Source: Flavobacteriales bacterium
Lineage (GTDB): Bacteria > Bacteroidota > Bacteroidia > Flavobacteriales_D > Sanyastnellaceae
Direction of reading: 5' to 3'
Assembly (NCBI GenBank): GCA_002863125.1
Contig: PKEB01000009.1
Coordinates: forward strand, 1-61,932
DNA: 61,932 nucleotides
This document shows positions 35,399 to 44,462 of the stretch, in pieces. The notes below the pieces were generated by a model. The model was not told the origin of the DNA and did no database searches. It worked only from the letters and a program-made list of their open reading frames with translations. The position numbers and the translations under genes are program-made. Position 1 is the stretch's first letter. Each line of letters opens with the position of its first letter.

Positions 35399-36748
35399 AT
35401 GACCGTCGCTGACATCAACGCTTACGGCCTCGTCATTGGGGGCTCGCTGGTGATCATCCTGAGCTACTTCGCCAACCTGCTTGCGAAGCGCACGAACATT
35501 CCAAGCGTTTTGGTTTTGATTGGCATGGGCATCGCTTTGCGCGAGGGTTTGAACGCCATTGGCTTAACCTCTATCCCATTTGAATCCTTGGTCCTTGAAT
35601 TGCTCGGTACCATCGGATTGATTTTCATCGTCCTCGAAGCCGCGCTGGAATTGGATTTAACCCGGGACAAAATGCCCTTGATCGTCAAAAGTGCGACTAT
35701 GGCGTTGTTGGCGTTGCTCGGAAGCTCAGCTGCCATTGCCGCCTTCCTCAACATGTCCATGGGCATCCCCACGTTTGAAGGTTGGGTGTACGCCATCCCG
35801 CTGTCGATCATGAGCAGCGCCATCATCATCCCCAGCGTCTCGGGTTTGGATAAGAATGACCGAGAATTCATGGTGTACGAGAGCACGTTCTCTGACATTT
35901 TTGGCATCATGGCTTTCTACATTTTGCTCGGAAATTCGGATGCAGAAAGCACGAATTCTGTCATTGCAAGCATCGGAACCAACCTAGTTGTGACCCTCGT
36001 GCTGGCCGTGCTTGTGAGCTACCTGCTGGTTTACATCCTTCAAAAGATCACCAGTTCCGTGAAGCTATTCTTGAGCATCGCCGTACTCCTCCTGATCTAC
36101 TCCATCCAAAAATTGCTCCACCTGAGTCCGCTTGTGCTCATCCTGATTTTTGGGTTGATGCTTAATAACCACCGGATTTTCTTTCCGAACTGGACATTAA
36201 AAAAGAAGCGCCTGCAGTGGCTGCCATCGCCTGCCAAACTGCTCGACGACCAGCGTATGCATGAATTGCACCGGGATTACCATTTGCTTACGCTTGAGAC
36301 GGCCTTTGTCATAAGAACATTCTTTTTTGTCCTCTTTGGGATGACCGTATCATTGGTGTCGTTGACGGACCTGCACGTCATTACGGAAGGACTGATTATC
36401 TGCTGCGTGCTCTTCGGTGTGCGCTTCATCAGCCTGCTGCTGTTCCAACGCAAGCGAATTTTCCCGTTGTTGTATATCGCACCGCGTGGCCTGATCACGA
36501 TCCTTTTGTTCTTCCAAATTCAAGGGGCTTATTCTCAGTTTGCGCAGCCGCAATTCGACCAGGGCATTCTGCTTGTAATCATCCTTGTGACCAGCATCAT
36601 AATGACCATTGCGCTGGTACAAAACGGGATCACCTTGCGCGGCGTCACCTTGGTGCCCGACATGGTTCAAGGAGAAGGGGAAAGTGATTCCGAAGAAGCC
36701 CTGGATGAACCTGCAGAAGCGGAAAGCGAGCCCCCGGCTGAATCCTAA
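35399..36748 (+). CDS. CPA1-type cation:proton antiporter
   Basis: This 449-aa membrane protein has about 12 hydrophobic segments and a soluble acidic tail (ESDSEEALDEPAEAESEP). The CPA1-type ion-site motif ESxxSD is seen at residues 161-166 (YESTFSDIFG), and the early helix ILSYFANLLAKRTNIPSVLVLI is typical of NhaP/KefB-like carriers. It should exchange Na+ or K+ for H+ across the inner membrane. I start at 35399 (MTVADINAYG); the longer frame overlaps rseP. Its stop overlaps the stop of the convergent dprA by four bases. The ion cannot be fixed from sequence. Confidence 0.88.
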   Translation: MTVADINAYGLVIGGSLVIILSYFANLLAKRTNIPSVLVLIGMGIALREGLNAIGLTSIPFESLVLELLGTIGLIFIVLEAALELDLTRDKMPLIVKSATMALLALLGSSAAIAAFLNMSMGIPTFEGWVYAIPLSIMSSAIIIPSVSGLDKNDREFMVYESTFSDIFGIMAFYILLGNSDAESTNSVIASIGTNLVVTLVLAVLVSYLLVYILQKITSSVKLFLSIAVLLLIYSIQKLLHLSPLVLILIFGLMLNNHRIFFPNWTLKKKRLQWLPSPAKLLDDQRMHELHRDYHLLTLETAFVIRTFFFVLFGMTVSLVSLTDLHVITEGLIICCVLFGVRFISLLLFQRKRIFPLLYIAPRGLITILLFFQIQGAYSQFAQPQFDQGILLVIILVTSIIMTIALVQNGITLRGVTLVPDMVQGEGESDSEEALDEPAEAESEPPAES

Positions 36749-37812
36749 ATTTTCAAGGGAACGTACCAGCCCCCCGGCATCCTTCGCACCCAGCCCCCCA
36801 ACTCCATGGCGTGCAATTGCTTTTGCAGGCTTGCGGCATCGGTGCCGGTGCGCATCGCAAGGACATCCAGCTGAGCGCCCCTGGTTTGCATGATGTGACG
36901 CCAGGTAGACCGGAATGCCGGAGGCAGCCCGCTTTCCGCAACGAAAGCATTCACGATGCCATGGCCCTTGGTAATCCGTTCAGCCAACGCTTCGACCGAA
37001 TGCCAGCCCATGGACGGGAACTCATCGAGCAGTTTTCGATTCCCTGCCCACGGTGGAGTGTCCAGTCCCTTATCCGGTCGGTATACCCAACAGGTCACGC
37101 CCGAATCCAATGCGAGTTGCGCCGAAATCAACGCCCCGCCCTTGGCCGGACTCTGGACCACGACCACGGCATCGGATAGCCCAACCACAAGTCGGTTGCG
37201 GGCCGCAAAATGCCACCGATGAACTGGCTCCCCCGTAACGCGCTCCGACAGGACGGCACCCCCCAGCTCCACCATGCGCGTAGCAATGGGAACACTTGAT
37301 CGCGGCTGAACGTTGCCGACGCCTCCGCCCAAGATTCCGACCGTTCGGTGGCCTAAGTAACAAGCTCCACGGTGCGCTGCGGCATCCACTCCGCGCGCCA
37401 AGCCGCTGACAACCGTTGCACTCCGCTGTGCCAATGTCTTGCCCAATTCAAATGCCACACGTTGGGCCTCATCAGAGCATTTGCGGGTTCCAACAATCGC
37501 GGTGTGGCAGCTGGAATCCTCCACGCTGAATGGTACTCCCTCGCCAAAAACCACCAACGGCGGGTCGGGAAGCTCTCGCCACGCCTGCGGGAAATCGGGG
37601 TCGTCCCAAGCCATTGCCCAACGCCCTCGAGCCCGTTCCGTATGCAACTCGCGCAGCCGGTTGGAAAGCCAATCATCCGCATTGGGCAGCCGCGGGAGCG
37701 CCCGTTCCACTGCCCGATCGAGTGACCCCGCGTGGCGAACTGCCCGCTCGACTTGCTTCGGGCCCCACCCGGGAATTCCCGCCAATATCCACCACGCTTC
37801 CAACCGGTCCAC
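36745..37812 (-). CDS. dprA: DNA-processing protein DprA
   Basis: This 355-aa protein loads RecA on incoming single-stranded DNA in natural transformation. The Rossmann-like core is visible at AIVGTRKCSDEAQ, VSGLARGVDAAAHRGA, TVGILGGGV and ERVTGEPVHRWHFAARNRLVVGLSDAVVVVQ. A helix-hairpin-helix-like start (LAGIPGWGPKQVERAV) and a C-terminal winged-helix-like region (about 290-355) complete the usual layout. The start appears to be GTG at 37812: no ATG or TTG lies between it and an in-frame TGA 14 codons upstream. It stands alone, with no other competence gene in the window. Confidence 0.94.
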   Translation of the reverse strand: MDRLEAWWILAGIPGWGPKQVERAVRHAGSLDRAVERALPRLPNADDWLSNRLRELHTERARGRWAMAWDDPDFPQAWRELPDPPLVVFGEGVPFSVEDSSCHTAIVGTRKCSDEAQRVAFELGKTLAQRSATVVSGLARGVDAAAHRGACYLGHRTVGILGGGVGNVQPRSSVPIATRMVELGGAVLSERVTGEPVHRWHFAARNRLVVGLSDAVVVVQSPAKGGALISAQLALDSGVTCWVYRPDKGLDTPPWAGNRKLLDEFPSMGWHSVEALAERITKGHGIVNAFVAESGLPPAFRSTWRHIMQTRGAQLDVLAMRTGTDAASLQKQLHAMELGGWVRRMPGGWYVPLKI

Positions 37813-37906
37813 ACCGTAAGTTCTGTCAAGAATTCCACCGCCGCTGGCTCAGTTTCCCCGCGCAGCGCAAAAACTCACTTTCGTTCAAATGTTGCATCTT
37901 GCAGGA

Positions 37907-40378
37907 ATGATGCCACGACATTTGTTGTTGCTGTTCGCCTTGATTTTGGCTTTCAGCAGCTCCGCACAAACCTTCTCCGGTGCGGTCACTGACGATGCAG
38001 GAGGGGGCTTACCCGGCGCCTTCATCACCGCCAAAAATCCTGCCGGCGACGTGCTCGGCGACGTCAGTCTTCCCGATGGGACCTATACCCTGGACCTCCG
38101 AGCATGGGCAGGACAACGCGTCACCTTGAGTTGCAGCTACATCGGAATGGAAACCTTGGAGCGGGAAATCGCACAGTTGGTTGCAGGCAAAAGCTACGCC
38201 TTGGATTGGTCGCTCTCTTCCACAGCTGAAGCGCTCGACATTGTTGTTGTGTCCGCCGGTCGTTTCGAACAATCCGCAGCTGAGGTCACTGTCTCGGTCG
38301 ACGTTCTCCCACCTCGCATTGTGGAAAGCCGAGGAACGACCACCTTGGAAACGGCCCTCGAAATGACCCCCGGTGTAACTTTTGTCAACGGTGAGCCGCA
38401 AATCCGAAGCGGAAGCGGATTCAGCTACGGAGCCGGGTCGCGTGTCATGATCATGGTCGATGACCTGCCCGTCCTCAGCGGCGACGCCGGTAGACCAACC
38501 TGGGGCTTTTTACCGCTCGAAAACCTGGAGCAAATTGAAATCATCAAAGGCGCATCGAGTGTGTTGTACGGTAGTGCCGCTTTAAGCGGGGTAATCAATG
38601 TTCGCACCCGTTTTCCTGATGCGCGGCCCTTGACGCGTATCACACGGCAAGTGGGCTTTTATTCTGACCCGAGGACTGAGCAAGCCAAAACGTGGAACGT
38701 CAGGCCTCAGCAGTCCAACCTGCGTTTCTTGCACAGCCAACAACTCGGTAAGTGGGACATCGTCATTGGCGGTAACATTCTCCGTGACGATGGCTTCCTT
38801 GCGCCAGAAGAAGACGCCCAATTCAATGTACGAGACTACCACTTCTCCCCTTCATTAATCGGAGTTGAATTGCTCGACCGTACCGTCGATCGTTATGGGG
38901 CAGAACATCGTACTCGCATTAATACGAACCTCCGCAAGCGAGATACCAAGGTGGAAGGCCTTGTGTACGGACTCAATGCCAATTGGCAACTCGGGGAATC
39001 CCTGAACACCTTGATTTGGCAAGTCGCGCCCGACTCGATCTACGGGGCCTTTGGTGGAGCAGCGACACGCACCAACCAATTAATTGGAACCGTCGACCCG
39101 TATGTGCAATACCTCACGCCCGACGGGACCCGGCACAGCTTCCGCAACCGCTGGCAATACCTCAACAACGACAACGACAACGAGCAATCGAACGGCTCCC
39201 ATGTAATTTATTCAGAGTACCAGGTTCACACCACCGGAGAGCAGTGGGGCATCGAGGGGCTCAACCTAACGACAGGCTTGGTGAATATGGTGGCACTGAG
39301 CCGCGCAGAATTGTACTCCGGCGGCTCCTCAGATGGTATCAACTCCGCGTCCAATCGCGCGGCCTACATTCAGGTGGACCAGTCGCTTGGCGAACGCGTC
39401 AAGTTAGCCGGTGGCGCGCGGTACGAGCATTTCTCCGTCAACGGCAAAGGGGCGGGAAAGCCTGTTTTCCGTTTGGGCGCGAATTACCAAGTCGCTGAAG
39501 CCACATTCATTCGCAGCTGTTTCGGCCAAGGATTCCGCTTCCCTACCATCGCCGAACGCTACATCCGCACAGGCCTCGGAGCCCTGCAGATTTATCCGAA
39601 TGAGGAGCTTCGACCTGAATTTTCATGGTCGGCAGAAGTAGCGGTCAAGCAGGGATTCGCCTTCAAAAATACCCGCATTGGCAACATCGTAGGCTTTTTC
39701 GACCTGGCCTTGTTCAGACAGGATTACGAGGACTTCATCGAATTCACATTCGGCCAATGGGGGCCAGATGAAGGTGAAGTGCCGAGCTTGGACAATGCGT
39801 ATGGATTGGGATTCATGAGTGCGAATACGGGAGGCAGCCGTGTCACGGGCGTTGAATCATCAATCACCGGACGCCTGACAACACCAACCTTTCAAGCCGA
39901 CTTCATGACAGGCTATACCTATACGAATCCAATTAGCACCACACCCGACTACAATTACAACCCCGATCCGGATGGTACGCCTACCACCTACCTCAGCACC
40001 AGCTACAATTCTGAGGGCATGTTGCTGAAGTACCGTTCCCCTCACGTATTCCGGTTTGATGTTCAAGTTTCAGGGCAGAAATTTTTCGGCGGACTCAGTG
40101 CGCGGTACCAAACCGCTTTGAAAAATTTCGACGCTGCCTTTATCGAATTCGAAGAGGACTCCAACCTATCTGGAATCAATTGGGGCGTAAGAGGCTGGCT
40201 TGAAGAAAATCCCGAATTGCCCTGGATTTTTGATGCGCGCATCGGACGGGAGTGGACCAACGGCCATAAATTATCATTGGTCATTAGCAACTTGACCAAC
40301 GCTGAATATTCCATTCGGCCCCTATCCATGGAAGCCCCGCGCCTAACCTCGTTGATGTACACCTATCAAATCGACTGA
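37907..40378 (+). CDS. TonB-dependent outer-membrane receptor
   Basis: This 823-aa receptor has a signal peptide (PRHLLLLFALILAFSSSAQ), a carboxypeptidase-D-like domain (FSGAVTDDAGGGLPGAF) and a plug domain with the TonB-box-like stretch DIVVVSAGR. The plug motifs LEQIEIIKGASSVLYGSAALSGVI are canonical, and the barrel ends in the usual aromatic-rich strand. No SusD partner is adjacent, so a polysaccharide system is unlikely; siderophore, cobalamin or metal uptake are all possible. I start at the first of two adjacent ATGs (37907, 37910). Its stop overlaps the kdsB start by one base (TGATG). Confidence 0.91.
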   Translation: MMPRHLLLLFALILAFSSSAQTFSGAVTDDAGGGLPGAFITAKNPAGDVLGDVSLPDGTYTLDLRAWAGQRVTLSCSYIGMETLEREIAQLVAGKSYALDWSLSSTAEALDIVVVSAGRFEQSAAEVTVSVDVLPPRIVESRGTTTLETALEMTPGVTFVNGEPQIRSGSGFSYGAGSRVMIMVDDLPVLSGDAGRPTWGFLPLENLEQIEIIKGASSVLYGSAALSGVINVRTRFPDARPLTRITRQVGFYSDPRTEQAKTWNVRPQQSNLRFLHSQQLGKWDIVIGGNILRDDGFLAPEEDAQFNVRDYHFSPSLIGVELLDRTVDRYGAEHRTRINTNLRKRDTKVEGLVYGLNANWQLGESLNTLIWQVAPDSIYGAFGGAATRTNQLIGTVDPYVQYLTPDGTRHSFRNRWQYLNNDNDNEQSNGSHVIYSEYQVHTTGEQWGIEGLNLTTGLVNMVALSRAELYSGGSSDGINSASNRAAYIQVDQSLGERVKLAGGARYEHFSVNGKGAGKPVFRLGANYQVAEATFIRSCFGQGFRFPTIAERYIRTGLGALQIYPNEELRPEFSWSAEVAVKQGFAFKNTRIGNIVGFFDLALFRQDYEDFIEFTFGQWGPDEGEVPSLDNAYGLGFMSANTGGSRVTGVESSITGRLTTPTFQADFMTGYTYTNPISTTPDYNYNPDPDGTPTTYLSTSYNSEGMLLKYRSPHVFRFDVQVSGQKFFGGLSARYQTALKNFDAAFIEFEEDSNLSGINWGVRGWLEENPELPWIFDARIGREWTNGHKLSLVISNLTNAEYSIRPLSMEAPRLTSLMYTYQID

Positions 40379-41133
40379 TGCCCGAACGTTCAGCCGCCCT
40401 TGTTGCTGTCATCCCAGCGCGCATTGGTTCCACGCGTTTTCCCGAGAAGCCCTTGGCGCGGATTGCCGGCGTACCGATGATCGCGCGCGTGGTTGAACGC
40501 GTGCGCGAATCGGGGGCGTTCGACCACATCCTCGTCGCCACAGACGATGAGCGCATTGCGAGCGCTGCACGCGATGCGGGGGCAGATGCACGGATGACCG
40601 GCTCCGACCTGGCCAATGGAACGCTGCGCTGCCATGCGGCGCTGTGCCAATGGGAAGCAGAGGTCGGGTACGAAGCTACATGGGTGGTAAATGTGCAGGG
40701 CGATGAGCCGTTTGTCCATCCAGAGCAATTGCAGAAACTCGCCCAACTCATCCGCAAGGCCGGTACATCAATCGCCACGCTCGCCCGTCCCAAGTCCGTA
40801 GACGACCCCGAGCGGACGAATGCGAACCGGGTCAAGGTGGTGTGTGACCTGAACGGGCACGCGCTGTATTTCAGCCGCCTGCCCCTGCCCTCCGGGGAGG
40901 GACCTTGGTTGGAACACGTCGGACTGTATGCGTTTGCCCGAGGCACCCTTGATGCCCTCACTCACCTGCACCCCACAGCCCTGGAAAAAGCCGAGCGCCT
41001 GGAGCAGCTCCGGTGGTTGGAACACGGCTGGCGCATCAGCGTCGGACGCACCACACACCCCACCCACGCCGTTGATACCCCGGACGACCTGAAAGCCTTG
41101 GAGGAGCGCATCGCGAGGGGAGAAGTCGATTAA
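40378..41133 (+). CDS. kdsB: 3-deoxy-manno-octulosonate cytidylyltransferase
   Basis: KdsB activates Kdo with CTP to give CMP-Kdo for lipopolysaccharide core synthesis in the cytoplasm. The 251-aa protein opens with VAVIPARIGSTRFPEKPLARIAG and carries the family blocks ILVATDDERI, WVVNVQGDEPFV and HVGLYAFARG. The length is standard. It overlaps the upstream TonB receptor stop by one base, so it is probably translated from the same mRNA. Its TAA stop is also the TA of the next gene's -7 box. Confidence 0.96.
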   Translation: MPERSAALVAVIPARIGSTRFPEKPLARIAGVPMIARVVERVRESGAFDHILVATDDERIASAARDAGADARMTGSDLANGTLRCHAALCQWEAEVGYEATWVVNVQGDEPFVHPEQLQKLAQLIRKAGTSIATLARPKSVDDPERTNANRVKVVCDLNGHALYFSRLPLPSGEGPWLEHVGLYAFARGTLDALTHLHPTALEKAERLEQLRWLEHGWRISVGRTTHPTHAVDTPDDLKALEERIARGEVD

Positions 41134-41138
41134 CTTTG
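41131..41138 (+). promoter_or_regulatory. -7 box of the oligopeptidase promoter, overlapping the kdsB stop
   Basis: TAACTTTG is a perfect TAnnTTTG box, 19 bases before the ATG at 41158. Its first three bases are the kdsB stop codon. Confidence 0.55.
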
Positions 41139-41157
41139 CGGCCCAAACCGCAGATTC

Positions 41158-43359
41158 ATGCACACTTCATTTCGATCCTTGGCCATTGTCAGTTTTGCTG
41201 CATTTGGCCTGTTTTCCTGCTCAACTTCTGATTCCAACATGAACGATTCGACCCAACCCGAATTCAATGAATCCCAGTTTTCCGCTGCCCCGGTAGCCGA
41301 GAAACAAGAGCACATCACTGAAATCCACGGCCTCCAGCTTAAGGATGATTACTTCTGGATGCGCCTCAGCGACGCGCAAAAAGAAGCAGAGACTCCGGAT
41401 GCACAGACCACCGCTGTCGTCGATTACCTCAACGCCGAGAACGACTACAAAACAGAAGTATTGAAGCCAACCGAGGCATTCCAGGAATCCCTCTTTGAAG
41501 AAATCGTTGGCCGCATCAAGCAAGACGACCAAAGCGTTCCGTTGTTGGACAACGGATACTACTACTACACCCGGTATGAGGAAGGCAAGGAATACCCAAT
41601 CCACTGCCGCAAGAAGGGCAGTCTCGATGCCGAAGAAGAAATCATGCTCAACGTCAATGAAATGGCGGAAGGGTACAGCTACTTCGCCGTTGGTGGACGC
41701 TCTGTAAGCACCAACAACAACTTGCTTGCGTTCAGCGTGGACACCGTTAGCCGCCGAGAATACACCTTGCAGTTCAAGGATTTGGCCACCGGAGAAATCC
41801 TCGACGACCGCATCCCCAACATCAGCGGAGGCGCCACATGGGCCAACGACAACCGCACGGTTTTCTACACCAAGAAGGACCCGGTTACCCTGCGTTCTTA
41901 CCGCATCTACAAGCACGTTTTGGGCACCGATGCCACCGCAGACGAACTGGTCTACGAAGAAGCCGATGAGACCTTTTCTTGCGGAGTCGGCAAAACCAAG
42001 AGCGAGGCCTACCTCATGATTGGAAGCTACTCCACCGTGAGCAGCGAGTGGCGTTTCCTCGATGCCAACACCCCCGAGGGCGCGTGGCAAATCATTCAAC
42101 CGCGCGAACGCGACCTGGAGTACGGATGCAGCCACTACGGTGACCACTTCTACATCACGACCAACCGCGATGCCAAGAACTTCAAGCTGGTCCGCACTCC
42201 GGTTAACGCAACGACCTACGACAACTGGGAGGACGTGTTGCCGCACCGCGATGACGTGTTGCTCGAAGGCATTGACATCTTCCAGGATTACCTCGTGGTC
42301 TCCGAGCGCTCCAACGGTTTGAACCAAATCCGAGTCAAGCGCTGGGACGACGCCGCAGATTACTACATCGAGTTCCCCGACCCGGCGTACTCTGCGTATG
42401 TCGGCGCCAACCCTGATTTCAATACCCAACGCCTGCGCTACGGGTACACCAGCATGACCACGCCGAGCACCGTCTTCGAAACGGACATGGCGACCAAGGA
42501 CACCGAAACGCTGAAGCAAGCCGAGGTCTTGGGCGGCGAATTTGACCCGGCCAACTACCAAAGCGAACGCGTCATGGTGGAAGCGCGGGACGGTACGATG
42601 GTGCCTGTCTCGGTTGTCTACCGCAAGGGCATTGAGAAAAACGGCAACAACCCCTTCTTGCTCTACGCCTACGGCAGCTACGGCTACAGCATGGATGCTG
42701 GGTTCTCCAGCACACGCTTGAGCCTGCTTGACCGCGGATTCGTCTACGCCATGGCACACATCCGCGGCGGACAGGAAATGGGCCGCGCGTGGTACGAAGA
42801 CGGCAAGATGTTCAATAAAATGAACACGTTCACCGACTTCGTCGACTGCGGCAAGGCCATGTGTGAACTCGGCTTCACCTCGCCTGATCACCTCTACGCC
42901 ATGGGCGGATCAGCCGGTGGCTTGTTGATGGGTGCTGTCATCAACATGGCGCCTGAATTGTTCAACGGCGTCATCGCCGCGGTGCCATTTGTCGATGTCA
43001 TCAACACCATGTTGGACGAGACCATTCCACTGACCACGGGTGAATTTGACGAGTGGGGCAATCCCAAAAACAAGGACAGCTTTGATTACATGATGTCCTA
43101 CAGCCCCTACGACAATGTCACGGCTCAAGATTACCCCCACATGCTCGTCACCACGGGCTACTGGGACAGCCAAGTGCAATACTGGGAACCCGCCAAATGG
43201 GTGGCCAAGTTGCGCGAAGTGAAGAAGGACGACAACCTGCTCATCATGGACTGCAACATGGAAACCGGACACGGCGGTGCATCCGGTCGTTTCAAGCGCT
43301 TGCGTGAGACGGCCATGGAGTATGCGTTCTTCATGATGCTGGAAGGCATCAACGAATAA
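41158..43359 (+). CDS. S9 prolyl oligopeptidase-family lipoprotein (oligopeptidase B-like)
   Basis: This 733-aa serine peptidase should cut short peptides in the periplasm. A lipobox (FGLFSCSTS, Cys about residue 21) predicts an outer-membrane or periplasmic lipoprotein, unlike cytosolic oligopeptidase B. A seven-bladed propeller covers about residues 60-470, and the alpha/beta-hydrolase domain follows. The catalytic Ser is in YAMGGSAGGLLMG, with Asp in TTGYWDSQV and His in ETGHGGASGRF. Substrate entry features VPVSVVYRKG and AHIRGGQEMGRAWYEDG are typical of S9A enzymes. A -7 box lies directly upstream, and the small DUF-type gene follows after eight bases. Confidence 0.93.
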   Translation: MHTSFRSLAIVSFAAFGLFSCSTSDSNMNDSTQPEFNESQFSAAPVAEKQEHITEIHGLQLKDDYFWMRLSDAQKEAETPDAQTTAVVDYLNAENDYKTEVLKPTEAFQESLFEEIVGRIKQDDQSVPLLDNGYYYYTRYEEGKEYPIHCRKKGSLDAEEEIMLNVNEMAEGYSYFAVGGRSVSTNNNLLAFSVDTVSRREYTLQFKDLATGEILDDRIPNISGGATWANDNRTVFYTKKDPVTLRSYRIYKHVLGTDATADELVYEEADETFSCGVGKTKSEAYLMIGSYSTVSSEWRFLDANTPEGAWQIIQPRERDLEYGCSHYGDHFYITTNRDAKNFKLVRTPVNATTYDNWEDVLPHRDDVLLEGIDIFQDYLVVSERSNGLNQIRVKRWDDAADYYIEFPDPAYSAYVGANPDFNTQRLRYGYTSMTTPSTVFETDMATKDTETLKQAEVLGGEFDPANYQSERVMVEARDGTMVPVSVVYRKGIEKNGNNPFLLYAYGSYGYSMDAGFSSTRLSLLDRGFVYAMAHIRGGQEMGRAWYEDGKMFNKMNTFTDFVDCGKAMCELGFTSPDHLYAMGGSAGGLLMGAVINMAPELFNGVIAAVPFVDVINTMLDETIPLTTGEFDEWGNPKNKDSFDYMMSYSPYDNVTAQDYPHMLVTTGYWDSQVQYWEPAKWVAKLREVKKDDNLLIMDCNMETGHGGASGRFKRLRETAMEYAFFMMLEGINE

Positions 43360-43367
43360 GCGAACCC

Positions 43368-43805
43368 ATGCAGCGCTACCGCAGGCTCACCATCGAAGAG
43401 CTCGAGGCCGTGCGCCCGGAATTTGTCAAGTTCCTCGCGTCCGAAGGCATCGCGGCAGATGATTGGGAACGAAAACTCCGGGAAGGCTCGACCGATGTCG
43501 AGGCCTGCCTCGATGAATTCAGTGAGAAGTTCTGGGACGGTGCTACGGCTGCCATCGCGTGCCTCGAACACCGGCCCGATTCGGACAGCCTGTGGGTGTT
43601 CCACTTCGGGGAATCCGCCGCACACGTGATCCAATGCACGAAGCAAAACGGGCGCGTTCAATGGTCGCAAGGCGGAAAGAACTACGCCGAAGAGGCCCGA
43701 GGTCGGGAGGTTTTCTTGCTGCTCGAACAAGGCGCCCAACCCTGCTCAGAAGACCGGTTCAAGGAAGTGCACGACCAGATGACCGCGGCTGCGAATCAGG
43801 CCTGA
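43368..43805 (+). CDS. Small conserved protein, DUF6495-like
   Basis: This 145-aa protein begins QRYRRLTIEELEAVRPEFVKFL and contains ASEGIAADDWERK and SLWVFHFGESAAHVIQC. The start resembles the Bacteroidota family DUF6495, recalled from memory and not checked. Function unknown. It has no signal peptide or membrane segment and is mostly acidic and helical. It follows the oligopeptidase by eight bases and its last ten bases overlap the end of the convergent HAD gene. Confidence 0.75.
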   Translation: MQRYRRLTIEELEAVRPEFVKFLASEGIAADDWERKLREGSTDVEACLDEFSEKFWDGATAAIACLEHRPDSDSLWVFHFGESAAHVIQCTKQNGRVQWSQGGKNYAEEARGREVFLLLEQGAQPCSEDRFKEVHDQMTAAANQA

Positions 43806-44461
43806 TTGCGGTAAGCGGCTTCCGGGATGTCGAATCCACGCTTCGCCAACCACACCGCCACGTCCCGGTCGACGGGATGGTGCCAATGGGCTTCCAACCC
43901 CGTTTGTGCAGCGCCGTCGACATGCTGCTTCGAATCGTCGATAAACAACGTCCGTTCCGGCGAGATGCCATGGCCCTTGCAAATAGCGAGGAAGGCCGCA
44001 GGATCGGGTTTGCGCATGCCGAGTTCATGGCTGTAGTGAATCCCTTCGAACGCTGATCGAAACGCACTCAGCCCAAACGCCTGTTCCATCCAGGCCTCGA
44101 ACACGTGCGCGTGGATGACGTTGGTGTTGGAAAAGATGTAGAGCCGCGTTTGCAGGCCGAGCGCCTGCACCAACTCCACGCGAGAGGGGTGCATGCCGAT
44201 CAAGATGCTGTTCCACGCGTCCACGACGGCTTGGCGCGTCGTCCCGTGTGCACAGTGGCTTTCCATAAACCGGTAAAACGCCTCGGGAGCGATGCGTCCG
44301 CTTTCCAAGTCATCGAATTCAGGGGATTGGCCGGCTTGCTTGTAGAGCCCCGCAAAATCATCCACGCCCAGCGCCTTGAAAGCACGAACGGGAGCATCGT
44401 AATCGATGTCGTAAAGCACCCCGCCAAAATCGAGGATGACCGCTTCCGGGAGCGCCGTCAT
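43796..44461 (-). CDS. HAD-superfamily (IA) phosphatase-like protein
   Basis: This 221-aa cytoplasmic protein has the HAD fold. Motif I is ILDFGGVL (nucleophile Asp11), where the usual second Asp is Gly, as in the YihX-like group. Motif II is YIFSNTNV, motif III includes ELGMRKPDPAAF and motif IV FIDDSKQHVDGA. YihX-like proteins dephosphorylate sugar phosphates, but the substrate here is unknown. It begins one base after the stop of the SPOR-domain gene, so the two are probably translated together. Its 3' end overlaps the convergent DUF gene by ten bases. Confidence 0.9.
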   Translation of the reverse strand: MTALPEAVILDFGGVLYDIDYDAPVRAFKALGVDDFAGLYKQAGQSPEFDDLESGRIAPEAFYRFMESHCAHGTTRQAVVDAWNSILIGMHPSRVELVQALGLQTRLYIFSNTNVIHAHVFEAWMEQAFGLSAFRSAFEGIHYSHELGMRKPDPAAFLAICKGHGISPERTLFIDDSKQHVDGAAQTGLEAHWHHPVDRDVAVWLAKRGFDIPEAAYRNQA

Positions 44462-44462
44462 G

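Noticed and set aside
41221-42891. 556-codon open frame antisense to the oligopeptidase
   Set aside because: Covers the catalytic gene exactly and shows only shadow composition.
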